Shown: positions 17,035 through 24,922 of the stretch, in pieces
Numbering within the stretch: position 1 is the stretch's first letter
Layout of the letters: every line of letters starts with the position of its first letter
Origin: Ruminococcus sp. Marseille-P6503
GTDB lineage: Bacteria > Bacillota > Clostridia > Oscillospirales > Ruminococcaceae
DNA: 64,000 nt
Assembly (NCBI RefSeq): GCF_900604945.1
Contig: NZ_UWPB01000001.1
Span: 186,001 to 250,000, forward strand
Direction: 5' to 3'
Notes under the pieces: generated by a model
Told to the model about the DNA's origin: nothing
The model's database searches: none
What the model saw: only the letters and a program-made list of their open reading frames with translations
Program-made: the position numbers and the translations under genes

Positions 17035-17706
17035 ATGCTTATTGTTTTCTTTCGGGCGATCATACTTTATTTTATTATTGTCATTTCAATAAGACTGATG
17101 GGCAAGCGGCAGATAGGAGAGCTTCAGCCGTCCGAGCTGGTGATAACTATTCTTATGTCCAACATAGCTACGCTTCCTATCGAGGATATCAATATTCCTA
17201 TGATAATGGGCGTCGTACCTATTTTTACGCTGGTTTGCCTGGACGTTTTTATGTCGCAGCTTTCCCTTTACTCCAGAAAGGTGAGAAAGTTTTTTTCAGG
17301 TACGCCCAAAATCATTATTTCCGACGGAGCTGTGGATCAGGAGGTAATGAAAAAGCTGAGATTTACCATAGACGATCTTATGGAGTCGCTGAGAAGCGTG
17401 GAGGTATTCGATCTTGAGGACGTTCAGCTTGCTATAGTTGAAACTACAGGAAAGATTTCGGTTTATCAGAAGCAGTCAAGTCAGCCCTGCACAAGAAAGG
17501 ATATGGGAATAGAAGCTAAATGCAAAAATCCGCCTCAGCTTATAGTGACCGACGGAGAGATCGCGGACAGAGCTCTGGATTTTATAGGCGCGGACAGAGA
17601 ATGGCTTATGAAAGCGCTTGAAAGGGAAAAATGCCCTCTCGAGAAAGTTTTTCTGATGACCTGCGACAGCGACAGAAAATATAAGCTTATAAGAAAAGAA
17701 AAATAA
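17035..17706 (+). CDS. DUF421 (YetF/YcaP-like) membrane protein
   Basis: A 223-residue protein. Three N-terminal membrane helices contain the family motif IRLMGKRQIGELQPSELVITILMSNIAT. The cytoplasmic domain starts with RKFFSGTPKIIISDGAVDQEVMKKLRFTIDDLMESLRSVEVFDLEDVQLAIVETTGKISVY. This is the DUF421 domain, several members of which belong to late sporulation regulons in Bacillus. It is divergent from the gerA operon and followed by a DUF4363 gene, a common pairing in Clostridia. Its AGGAGG lies in the loop of a 6-bp hairpin (AAGCTA/TAGCTT, 17014-17034). The biochemical role is unknown. Confidence 0.88.
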   Translation: MLIVFFRAIILYFIIVISIRLMGKRQIGELQPSELVITILMSNIATLPIEDINIPMIMGVVPIFTLVCLDVFMSQLSLYSRKVRKFFSGTPKIIISDGAVDQEVMKKLRFTIDDLMESLRSVEVFDLEDVQLAIVETTGKISVYQKQSSQPCTRKDMGIEAKCKNPPQLIVTDGEIADRALDFIGADREWLMKALEREKCPLEKVFLMTCDSDRKYKLIRKEK

Positions 17707-17788
17707 ATCAGACGCGTACCCTCGTTTATAAGCAGGCAGTATAAGGGTCTGCCGAAATTGAGGAGGGCCGGGCGGAGGAATATTCTTT

Positions 17789-18166
17789 ATGAAAAGAGTT
17801 TATATATGCATGGGGATATTTGCTTTGATCATCGGCATATCGGTATATTCACTGTGCATTTTGAAAAAAAGCAACGAGGAGCTGTATTCAAGAATTGATG
17901 AAATAATTGAATTGCACGAAGGCGGCGATACGGATAAAACAGCGGAAAAGGTAGCTCAGCTTGAGCAGTTCTGGAAAGGGTACTATGTAAGGATATCCTT
18001 TATAGCAAGGTCGTCTACCCTTGACGACATTTCCTATTCAGTCGCTAAGCTCGCGCCGCTGCTTAAAGAGGATTCGGACGAGTTTGTTTCGGAATGTAAA
18101 AGCGTCAGATACTGGGCATATCTGGTGTACAGCAACCAGCTTCCGCGCCTTTATTCGGTTTTATGA
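17789..18166 (+). CDS. DUF4363 family protein
   Basis: A 125-residue protein with an N-terminal membrane anchor (residues 4-23) and a helical extracytoplasmic domain with a conserved-looking EQFWKGYYVRIS and SVAKLAPLLKEDSDEFVSECKSVRYWAYLVYSNQLP. Size, topology and position directly after DUF421 match DUF4363 proteins. Function is unknown; association with the DUF421 protein at the membrane is inferred from synteny. The start has AGGAGG about 22 bases away and GGCGGAGGAA closer, so the ATG at 17789 fits. Confidence 0.75.
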   Translation: MKRVYICMGIFALIIGISVYSLCILKKSNEELYSRIDEIIELHEGGDTDKTAEKVAQLEQFWKGYYVRISFIARSSTLDDISYSVAKLAPLLKEDSDEFVSECKSVRYWAYLVYSNQLPRLYSVL

Positions 18167-18183
18167 CGCCGGATAAGCGTTAT

Positions 18184-18232
18184 GCGTATACGTTTCCACG
18201 CCGCAGGCAGGGGAGCTTATACGCTTTTGTTT
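18184..18232 (+). terminator. Terminator after DUF4363 gene
   Basis: GCGTATA (18184-18190) pairs with TATACGC (18218-18224) around a long GC-rich loop, then TTTTGTTT. The stem is short for the loop size, so strength is uncertain. Confidence 0.55.
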
Positions 18233-18329
18233 CGCTTTACAGCAGATATATATCAGTTCAGGAGGACGAAAACGCTGAGCTGTGTATTTGGGTGTGGACA
18301 AATAGAGCAGAATATGATATAATGAAGGA

Positions 18330-18620
18330 ATGAGAAAAGCAAAAGAAGTAGCAGGTAGAAAATGTCCTATCTGCGGTAAATCAAAAAATCAGGTGAACGC
18401 AGGGAAAAATCGTTCGGGAACACAGAAGTGCTTTTGCAATGATTGCAAAAAATACTACACTCTCAACCCGAAAACACGAGAATATCCCGAAGAAATTCGC
18501 CAACAGGCAATCAAAACATTCTACGCAGGAGCCAGCGGACGAGGAGTCGGCAAGGTGTTTGGTTTCAGCAAGGCGAATGTCTACAATTGGATTAAAAAAA
18601 ACAGTTCAAGCTCACAGTAA
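18330..18620 (+). CDS. IS1-type InsA-like DNA-binding protein
   Basis: A 96-residue protein. A zinc ribbon with CPIC (12-15) and CFCNDC (34-39) is followed by a helix-turn-helix (EIRQQAIKTFYAGASGRGVGKVFGFSKANVYNWIKK). This is the N-terminal half of an IS1 transposase. It ends shortly after a run of eight A residues (18594-18601) followed by C, a slippery AAAAAAC-type sequence. A normal -1 shift here would hit a stop after about nine codons. The InsB frame is reached only by +1, -2, or a mRNA lacking one A. Confidence 0.85.
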   Translation: MRKAKEVAGRKCPICGKSKNQVNAGKNRSGTQKCFCNDCKKYYTLNPKTREYPEEIRQQAIKTFYAGASGRGVGKVFGFSKANVYNWIKKNSSSSQ

Positions 18621-19113
18621 CTTCCATTTTTTAGAATTAGATGAGTTGTATTGGTTTATTGGACAAAAGCCCAAAACAGAAACACGTGAAAACACTTATG
18701 TAATGACAATGGTAAGCAGATTGCCAAGACAAATCGTTGGATTTGATGTTGCTTTTGATAAATCACCGGAGCGTATACAAAGGGTGGTTGACAGCGGTCC
18801 TGAAGCCGAATGTTACTGTACAGACGGCTATTGGGGTTATGTTGATATTGTATATCCAGGTAAGCATATTCGTAATATTTACGACAAAAGCAACACCTTT
18901 ACCGTTGAGGGAATAAATGCTGATTTGAGGCATTATATACCTCTTTTGAGGCGACGCAGCCGATGTTTTCCACGAAAGCTTGATACGCTAAAAGCTGTTT
19001 TAGAGCTATTTGTCCAAGCGTATAATGAATTTGGCATCGCTAAAATGAATTATCGCAAAAGCCGTACCTCAAATTCTCGTGAATTACCCTTTTCTGTTCT
19101 TGATTTTTTATAA
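18577..19113 (+). CDS. IS1-type InsB-like transposase catalytic region
   Basis: The frame carries the DDE-type catalytic region: ELDELYWFIGQK (first Asp), CTDGYWGYVDIVYPGKH (second Asp) and VEGINADLRHYIPLLRR (Glu). A basic C-terminus resembles IS1 InsB. The reading frame is open further upstream (to 18439), but that part overlaps insA and is probably incidental. ATG 18577 is the first start near the frame junction. Full transposase needs joining to InsA across the A8 run. In its present state the element either uses nonstandard slippage or carries a one-base indel that inactivates it. Confidence 0.8.
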   Translation: MSTIGLKKTVQAHSNFHFLELDELYWFIGQKPKTETRENTYVMTMVSRLPRQIVGFDVAFDKSPERIQRVVDSGPEAECYCTDGYWGYVDIVYPGKHIRNIYDKSNTFTVEGINADLRHYIPLLRRRSRCFPRKLDTLKAVLELFVQAYNEFGIAKMNYRKSRTSNSRELPFSVLDFL

Positions 19114-19150
19114 TCTGCTCTTTGTGTCCACACCTGTGTATTTTTATATA

Positions 19151-19179
19151 TTGACAAAATTGCTTGTTTATAATATAAT
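19151..19179 (+). promoter_or_regulatory. Consensus sigma-A promoter of the zinc-ribbon surface protein
   Basis: TTGACA (19151-19156), exactly 17 bases, TATAAT (19174-19179): a perfect match at both hexamers. The IS1 right-end target duplication ends 7 bases before the -35, so any upstream activation region has been displaced. Confidence 0.9.
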
Positions 19180-19252
19180 AAAAATATCAATTGGACAAAA
19201 AATATTTATTTTTGCCCGGGGAGTAAATACAGTATACATACGGAGGTAAGTT

Positions 19253-21064
19253 ATGAGTCAGCCAAAATTTTGTGCCAAATGCGGAAATAAGCTGGACGAA
19301 AATGAAAAATTCTGCGGAAAGTGCGGAGCGTCCGCGGAAGAAAGCAAGGCGGCGGTTCAGTCTGAGCAGCCTTCCTCCGCGGCGGCGATTCCAGCGGTAA
19401 AGGATAAGAAAAAGGTTATGCTTGCTCTTATTGCCGCGGCGGCAGTAGTGGCGCTTATAGTAGTAATCATTATAATCGTCAACGTTACCAAGTATCAGAA
19501 GATCGACGCCAAGGATCTTTTCAGAATCGAGTTCAGGGGAATCAACGGCTCCGGAAAATGCACGGCGGCGCTTAACTGTCCGACCGAGGACGATTATTTG
19601 TCGGATATGCTTGACGAGCTTTATGTTGACGAAGAGAGCGGCGAGGATTACAGCGATTATTTTTCAGACGATAAGAAAACTCTGCTTGACGTCTATACCA
19701 AGGCGAAGGACAAGGGCGAGGCGGAGGATATGCGCGACGCTCTTATGAAGGTCAATAAAAAGACCGGAGAGTACGAGCTTCAGCTGGATCTGTCCGACGA
19801 CGAAAACCTTACAAACGGCGATAAGATAACCTGTACGGTAGAGTATGACGAGGACGAGCTGAAGGAAGAGAAAATCAAGCTTGTCAACACAGAGTTTGAG
19901 GTAGAGGTCAAGGGGCTTAAGGAAGGCACCAAGCTGGATATGTTCGAGGACTTTAACGTAAAGTTCAGCGGAACCGACGGAAACGGCGAGGCTGAATATC
20001 CGAGCCAGTCTGAAAAATATCCGTTTATAAGCTATTATAATGTTACAGGAAGCTATGATCTTACCAACGGCGATACCTTTACCGTTGAGGCTTACATAAG
20101 CGGCAGCGTCGGAGATATTGAATATGTCGATCCTGAAGACAGCGAATCGGGAATGTATTTTACATACGAGGACGTAACATATGTTATTGACGACACGTCG
20201 GTTTCAAAGGACTTTGTAGTCGAGGGACTTACCGAGCCTGAAGAAATAGACGTTTTCGAGGGTATTGAATTTGAAACCAGCGGCGCGATCCCGAAAATTA
20301 GAATCACCGGAGTAAAAACGGATAACTGCGCTGAAATCGTAAAGGAAAACGTAAGCTTCTCGGTTGAGGATTACAGCAAGGAATACGACGCGGGCGATAA
20401 GTTTGTTATCAAGGCGTATGTTTCTTCATATCTTGAGGACGAGGGCTACAAGGCTGCAGGTACTAAGAACGCGGACGGATATTACACGAAGGAGTTTACG
20501 GTTGACGAGGCTTCTTTCAATAAATATCTGACAGACGAATCCTCCTATGAAGATTTCATGAAGCTTGACGACCTCTTTAACGAGCAGGTAAACGAGTTCA
20601 AGAGCGATTACAGCGGAAAATCGTATATATCGGGTCTGAGCAGCTTTGACGGCAAGATCAAAAGCTTTGAAAGCTTTGACGCGGACAGCGTTTATTATTC
20701 TTATATCGCAGAGAGCGATTCCCTTTTCTCGAGCGGAGATACCAGCTATGTTTACAGGGTATACAAGGTAAAGGTAAAGCTTGACGACGATGATAAGTCT
20801 ACTGAAACTTTCTATGTCGCGTTTGCGGCAAATGCTCCTTACGTTACTCCCGACGGAAAGGCGGAGGTTTCAAGCAGCTATATTTCGGTTTATGCAAACG
20901 CCAAGAAATCCGACCTTGTAAAGGAAAGGATCAGAACCGAAGGAGCCGAGGTTACGGAAATAAAGAAGGATTCGTCCAGCGCGGCTGACAGCAAGGACGA
21001 TTCGTCGTCGCAGGCTGAGACCTCAAGCAAGGCGGACAGCGATTCAAGTGAAATGGTTCCGTAA
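19253..21064 (+). CDS. Zinc-ribbon membrane-anchored protein, function unknown
   Basis: A 603-residue protein. An N-terminal double-CxxC zinc ribbon (C7, C10, C21, C24) precedes one strong membrane helix (about 53-79). About 480 acidic, strand-rich residues follow, then a Ser/Asp/Lys tail. The large domain has at least four similar blocks of the form K-F-x-G-x-G-x-G-E-A/ F-V-V-E-G-L ... D-x-F-E (for example VKFSGTDGNGEAEYPSQSE and GIEFETSGAIPKIRITG). These suggest repeated Ig-like domains. The zinc ribbon is cytoplasmic and the rest probably outside. The ATG is preceded by GGAGG. It is monocistronic between a consensus promoter and a strong terminator. Confidence 0.75.
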   Translation: MSQPKFCAKCGNKLDENEKFCGKCGASAEESKAAVQSEQPSSAAAIPAVKDKKKVMLALIAAAAVVALIVVIIIIVNVTKYQKIDAKDLFRIEFRGINGSGKCTAALNCPTEDDYLSDMLDELYVDEESGEDYSDYFSDDKKTLLDVYTKAKDKGEAEDMRDALMKVNKKTGEYELQLDLSDDENLTNGDKITCTVEYDEDELKEEKIKLVNTEFEVEVKGLKEGTKLDMFEDFNVKFSGTDGNGEAEYPSQSEKYPFISYYNVTGSYDLTNGDTFTVEAYISGSVGDIEYVDPEDSESGMYFTYEDVTYVIDDTSVSKDFVVEGLTEPEEIDVFEGIEFETSGAIPKIRITGVKTDNCAEIVKENVSFSVEDYSKEYDAGDKFVIKAYVSSYLEDEGYKAAGTKNADGYYTKEFTVDEASFNKYLTDESSYEDFMKLDDLFNEQVNEFKSDYSGKSYISGLSSFDGKIKSFESFDADSVYYSYIAESDSLFSSGDTSYVYRVYKVKVKLDDDDKSTETFYVAFAANAPYVTPDGKAEVSSSYISVYANAKKSDLVKERIRTEGAEVTEIKKDSSSAADSKDDSSSQAETSSKADSDSSEMVP

Positions 21065-21113
21065 GAATAGAGCTTGTTATGGCTCGCTGAAATTTAATAT
21101 TTTCGTATAAAAT

Positions 21114-21190
21114 AACAGGCGGATTCGGTTTGCCTCTGCGGCAGGGCTTTTACAGCTTTGCAGAGGCGTCCGGAACCGCCTGTTTTATTC
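21114..21190 (+). terminator. Two-part stem terminator
   Basis: AACAGGCGG (21114-21122) pairs with CCGCCTGTT (21176-21184). Inside it GCCTCTGC pairs with GCAGAGGC. TTTTATTC follows. Confidence 0.85.
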
Positions 21191-21346
21191 TGTGCTGAAT
21201 ATCCCGCGGCAAAGGGTCAATAGTTTAACTGTGGCAGCAAAAGATCAGGAGAATTTTTTCAGGAACACGTTTGGGAACAGCGGTTACTGACTGTAATTTA
21301 TTTTGGAAACAGTTTTGTGAAAATCAGATAAAATTTCAGAAATTTA

Positions 21347-21375
21347 TTGAAAATATATTGGGTATATGTTATAAT
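21347..21375 (+). promoter_or_regulatory. Sigma-A promoter of the beta-CASP nuclease gene
   Basis: TTGAAA (21347-21352), 17 bases, TATAAT (21370-21375) with an extended TGT before the -10. Confidence 0.85.
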
Positions 21376-21449
21376 AAATCCTAGAAGATATGCGGCTTGG
21401 AAAATTATCAGCTGTGTTTTTGCCAAAGCCTGAAAGGAGACGGAAATTT

Positions 21450-23033
21450 ATGAAAACGACTTTTATAGGAGCTGCTCATGAGGTTACGGGAAGCTGTACT
21501 TATATAGAGGCCTGCGGCAAGAGGTTTCTTGTTGATTTCGGAATGGAGCAGGGCTTTGATTCCTTTGAAAACGAACAGATACCTACCTCGCCCGGGAAAA
21601 TAGATTTTGTACTGCTGACTCATGCTCATATCGACCATTCGGGGCTGCTTCCGCTGCTGTATGCCGGAGGCTTTAGCGGAGGTATACACTGTACCGAGGC
21701 AAGCTGCAATCTGTGCGGCATAATGCTGAGGGATTCGGCGCATATTCAGGAATTTGAAGCGGAATGGCGCAATCGTAAGGGAAGAAGAAAGGGGCAGGAG
21801 GAGATAGAGCCGCTTTATACGATGGAGGACGCCGAGGGGGCAGCTAAGCGCTTTGTTCCTCATAAATACGGAGAGATATGCGAAATATCAGAGGGAATAA
21901 AGGTAAGATTTTCTGACGCGGGTCACCTGCTTGGTTCCGCAAGCATTGAGATATGGCTTGAGGAGAACGGAGTTTCAAGAAAGATCGTTTTTTCAGGCGA
22001 TATCGGAAATACCGATCAGCCGCTTATCAGGGATCCTCAGTATCTTGACAGCGCCGATTATGTGGTTATGGAATCCACCTACGGTACCAGATATCACGAC
22101 AGACCGACGGATTACGCGGCGGCTCTCGCGGAGATTATCCAGACTGCCTTTGACCGTGGAGGAAATGTGGTTATTCCCGCCTTCGCGGTTGGACGAACTC
22201 AGGAGCTGCTGTATTTCATAAGGCACATAAAGGACGAGGGGCTTGTAAAGGGGCACGGGGATTTTCCTGTGTATGTGGATTCTCCGCTGGCTATAGAGGC
22301 TACCGGCATATTCAATAAGAACAAGGATTCATGCTTTGACGAGGAGGCTATGAAGTTTGTTTCACAGGGCAAAAATCCTATAACCTTCAGCGGACTTCAT
22401 CTTACTACTACCAGCGACGAATCAAGAGCGATAAACTTTGATTCTGCTCCTAAGGTTATAATTTCAGCAAGCGGAATGTGCGAGGCGGGAAGAATAAAGC
22501 ACCATTTGAAGCACAATCTTTGGCGGAAGGAATGTACGGTTCTTTTTGTAGGTTATCAGGCTGCCAACACGCTGGGAAGAAGCCTTTGCGAGGGAGCGTC
22601 AAAGGTCAGGCTTTTCGGGGAGGAGATCACCGTTAAGGCTGAAATAAAGATACTTCCCGGAATAAGCGGTCATGCGGACCTTGGCGGTCTGGACAGGTGG
22701 ATAAGCCATATAAAGGAGCCGGATAAGGTTTTTGTCGTTCACGGAGAGGACGCGGTTTCAGAAGCCTTTACCAGACATCTGAGAGAGGATTTCGGACTTG
22801 ACGCCTACTGTCCTTACAGCGGGGCGGAGCTTGATATGGTTACGGGAGAGTTTGTAAACGCCGAGCCAAAGCTTATAGTTAAGAAGCCTAAGCCGTCCAC
22901 AGCCTATCAGCGGCTTTCCGCCGCCCTTGAAAGGCTTTCGGCTGTTGTTCAGTCCAGCAAGGGTCTTACTAATAAGGAGCTTGGAAAAATGACCGATACT
23001 ATCAATAATCTCTGCTCAAAGTGGGAACAGTAA
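21450..23033 (+). CDS. MBL-fold beta-CASP ribonuclease (CPSF-like)
   Basis: A 527-residue metallo-beta-lactamase-fold nuclease. Motif 2 is HAHIDHSG (58-65). SGDIGNTDQPLI and VMESTYG are motif 4-like blocks. VVIPAFAVGRTQELLYFI opens the beta-CASP domain. IKILPGISGHADLGGLDRWI is the C-terminal RNA-specificity (RMMBL) motif. This architecture is that of CPSF-like RNA endonucleases, distinct in length and N-terminus from RNase J. The ATG at 21450 has AAAGGAGA 9 bases upstream; a start at 21390 is in frame but lacks one. Confidence 0.88.
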   Translation: MKTTFIGAAHEVTGSCTYIEACGKRFLVDFGMEQGFDSFENEQIPTSPGKIDFVLLTHAHIDHSGLLPLLYAGGFSGGIHCTEASCNLCGIMLRDSAHIQEFEAEWRNRKGRRKGQEEIEPLYTMEDAEGAAKRFVPHKYGEICEISEGIKVRFSDAGHLLGSASIEIWLEENGVSRKIVFSGDIGNTDQPLIRDPQYLDSADYVVMESTYGTRYHDRPTDYAAALAEIIQTAFDRGGNVVIPAFAVGRTQELLYFIRHIKDEGLVKGHGDFPVYVDSPLAIEATGIFNKNKDSCFDEEAMKFVSQGKNPITFSGLHLTTTSDESRAINFDSAPKVIISASGMCEAGRIKHHLKHNLWRKECTVLFVGYQAANTLGRSLCEGASKVRLFGEEITVKAEIKILPGISGHADLGGLDRWISHIKEPDKVFVVHGEDAVSEAFTRHLREDFGLDAYCPYSGAELDMVTGEFVNAEPKLIVKKPKPSTAYQRLSAALERLSAVVQSSKGLTNKELGKMTDTINNLCSKWEQ

Positions 23034-23060
23034 ATGACATTGAAGCCCTGGGCGGCATAG

Positions 23061-23066
23061 TATAAT
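23061..23066 (+). promoter_or_regulatory. Possible -10 of the uridine-kinase-like gene
   Basis: TATAAT (23061-23066) follows TTGAAG by only 15 bases, so the match is imperfect. It is the best candidate in the 135-base gap. Confidence 0.4.
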
Positions 23067-23168
23067 AGGAATACCTGTTTGTATGAACTGACGCACGCGC
23101 AGTCCTGCGGCTGGTTTCGGCTGCCGGAGTAATGTACAATTTAATCTGGATATACAGGAGAAAACAGT

Positions 23169-24104
23169 ATGAGAAAGCTGCATTGCACATCAATAAACCG
23201 AAAGCTTGAGGAAAACAGCGCTGATTTTATAAAAAGAAGCGAGCATAACTACTGCGAGCAGATAAAAGCGGCTGCCGATTCGATAGCGGACAGCAGAAAG
23301 GAAAAGCCTATTATTCTGCTTTCAGGTCCGTCGGGCGCGGGGAAAACCACTACCGCTCTCCGGCTGGAAGAATATCTTGATAATCGGGGGATCGAAACGC
23401 ATACTGTATCAATGGACGATTATTTTCTTCCTATCGATCACGATACGGCGGTCAGAGATGAAAACGGAGAGATAGATTATGAATCGCCGATGAGGCTTGA
23501 TATACCGCTGCTCAACGAGCATATGCTGAAGATATCAAACTGTGAGGAGATCGAGATACCCGCTTTCGATTTTTCCAATCAGGCGAGAAAAAAAGGAAAG
23601 CCGCTTAAACGCAGACCCGGCGAGCTTGTGGTGTTTGAGGGTATTCACGCTCTTAATCCTCAGGTTACCGGCATGACGGACAGCTTTGCCAGCTGCATAT
23701 ATGTGAGCGTAAGAACAAGGATAGAAACTAAAACGGGAGCGCTGCTTCACCCGTCCCATATAAGGCTTATGAGAAGGATAATCAGGGATAAGTTTTTCCG
23801 CGGCAGAGCGGTTGAAAGCACTATTGAAATGTATAAAAACGTCGAACGCGGCGAAAACAGATTTATTATGCCGTTTAAAAACCGCGCGGAATATTCTGTA
23901 GACACGTTCCATCCTTATGAATTATCGGTATACAAGAAATTTCTGTACGGCGATCTGAAGGCTGAACAGGATAAATTCAGGGATTTCGACAACTATCAGC
24001 TTATGCTTGAGGTGCTTGACGAACTGGACGAAATTGATATTGACAGCGTTCCTGATGACTCGCTTGTAAGGGAGTTTATAGGAGGAAGCAGGCTTAATTA
24101 TTGA
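23169..24104 (+). CDS. Uridine kinase-like P-loop nucleoside kinase
   Basis: A 311-residue protein with Walker A GPSGAGKTT (53-61). SMDDYFLPIDHDTAVRDENGEIDYESPMRLDIPLL is the uridine kinase/phosphoribulokinase substrate block (DDYF...D.DxP). VVFEGIHALNP is the Walker B-like strand. RLMRRIIRDKFFRGR is the lid. It resembles the kinase half of TGS-kinase fusions found in Clostridia, but the N-terminal TGS domain is missing; about 45 residues of other sequence precede the P-loop. A role in pyrimidine salvage is likely but not certain. AGGAG precedes the ATG. A bidirectional terminator follows. Confidence 0.8.
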   Translation: MRKLHCTSINRKLEENSADFIKRSEHNYCEQIKAAADSIADSRKEKPIILLSGPSGAGKTTTALRLEEYLDNRGIETHTVSMDDYFLPIDHDTAVRDENGEIDYESPMRLDIPLLNEHMLKISNCEEIEIPAFDFSNQARKKGKPLKRRPGELVVFEGIHALNPQVTGMTDSFASCIYVSVRTRIETKTGALLHPSHIRLMRRIIRDKFFRGRAVESTIEMYKNVERGENRFIMPFKNRAEYSVDTFHPYELSVYKKFLYGDLKAEQDKFRDFDNYQLMLEVLDELDEIDIDSVPDDSLVREFIGGSRLNY

Positions 24105-24163
24105 TTCCTTTCGGCGGCGTAATTTAAAGGCATCAGGCTTTTCAGAGGTTATATGTAAAAAAT

Positions 24164-24193
24164 AAAACGGGCGGATTGTGTTCGCCCGTTTTG
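24164..24193. terminator. Bidirectional terminator between kinase and rubrerythrin genes
   Basis: AAAACGGGCG (24164-24173) pairs with CGCCCGTTTT (24183-24192) around a 9-base loop. It serves the two convergent genes. Confidence 0.9.
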
Positions 24194-24232
24194 CTTATGC
24201 CGCCGGACTTTTTGATCCCGGCTTTTGTCGCG

Positions 24233-24838
24233 TCAGTTTTGCTGGCAGCCCCAAGGAGCCATATTCATTCTCAGGAAATAGCCCTGAGGGTGTAAACATA
24301 CGGGGCAGTTTTTCGGAGCCTGAGTGCTTTCAAGAATATATCCGCAGTTAAGGCAGACCCATGTGGTCTTTTCCTCGGATTCAAAAAGCCTGCCCGATTC
24401 CATCAGGCTTTTGAAGGTATTGAAACGGTCGCCGTGGCATTTTTCAACCTTCGAGATGTTTTCAAAGTCCTGAGCTATCTTTGAGAAGCCTTCCTCTCTT
24501 GCTACCGCGGCAAAGGAAGGATATACGTCCTCATATTCCTCGTATTCGTTATGATGCGCCATTTTCAGCAGATCTTCGCATTTCTTGGAAATATCTACGG
24601 GATAGCCTCCGTCGATATGAATCGTTTCTCCTGAACATTCGGCAAGATGATTATAGAAAACCTCGGCGTGTTCCTTTTCCTGATTTGCAGTAAATTTAAA
24701 CAGGTCTGCTACAACATAAAGCTGCTGCTGGCGGCACTGTCCAGCCGCGAAGGTGTAGCGGTTTCTTGCCTGGCTTTCACCGGCAAACGCCCTCATAAGA
24801 TTTTCCTTTGTTTTGCTTGATTTAAATTCGACCGGCAT
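24233..24838 (-). CDS. Rubrerythrin
   Basis: A 201-residue non-haem diiron peroxidase protecting anaerobes from hydrogen peroxide. The ferritin-like domain shows AGESQARNRY, ANQEKEHAEVFYNHL and a matching second pair, EEYEDVYPSFAAVAREEGFSKIAQDFENISKVEKCHGDRF, giving the E/H ligands. A C-terminal rubredoxin-like domain has CLNCGYI and CPVCLHPQGYF, the Fe(SCys)4 site. The start is the second ATG (24838), since the first touches its AAAGG site. It lies downstream of ypeB on the same strand. Confidence 0.93.
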   Translation of the reverse strand: MPVEFKSSKTKENLMRAFAGESQARNRYTFAAGQCRQQQLYVVADLFKFTANQEKEHAEVFYNHLAECSGETIHIDGGYPVDISKKCEDLLKMAHHNEYEEYEDVYPSFAAVAREEGFSKIAQDFENISKVEKCHGDRFNTFKSLMESGRLFESEEKTTWVCLNCGYILESTQAPKNCPVCLHPQGYFLRMNMAPWGCQQN

Positions 24839-24922
24839 AAAAAACATCCTTTCTGTTTCAGAGTCTGTGCTTTAAGCGTACCGCAAGGCGCGGTACTGAA
24901 AAAGACAGGCGCTTGGTTTTGA

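Larger units (their letters stand above)
18290..19134 (+). mobile_element. IS1-family insertion sequence, complete
   Basis: An 845-bp element. Terminal inverted repeats at 18291-18315 and 19110-19134 match at 22 of 25 positions (GGTGTGGACA at the tips). It is flanked by a 9-bp direct repeat TGTGTATTT (18281-18289 and 19135-19143), the duplication length typical of IS1. It encodes an InsA-like zinc-ribbon/HTH protein and an InsB-like transposase in a different frame. Intact ends and an exact target duplication indicate a recent insertion. Its right end lies 16 bases before the -35 of the next gene's promoter. Confidence 0.92.
21065..21449 (+). other. Intergenic region between zinc-ribbon protein and beta-CASP gene
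   Basis: It holds the terminator at 21114-21190 and the promoter at 21347-21375. The 160 bases between are AT-rich with short A and T tracts and show no open frame or structured RNA that I can recognise. Confidence 0.6.

Noticed and set aside
24878-24896. GTACCGC/GCGGTAC hairpin downstream of ypeB
   Set aside because: It contains two GTAC tetramers but the spacing is 11 bases and the symmetry is that of a hairpin; no T run to call a terminator and not the 16-bp motif.
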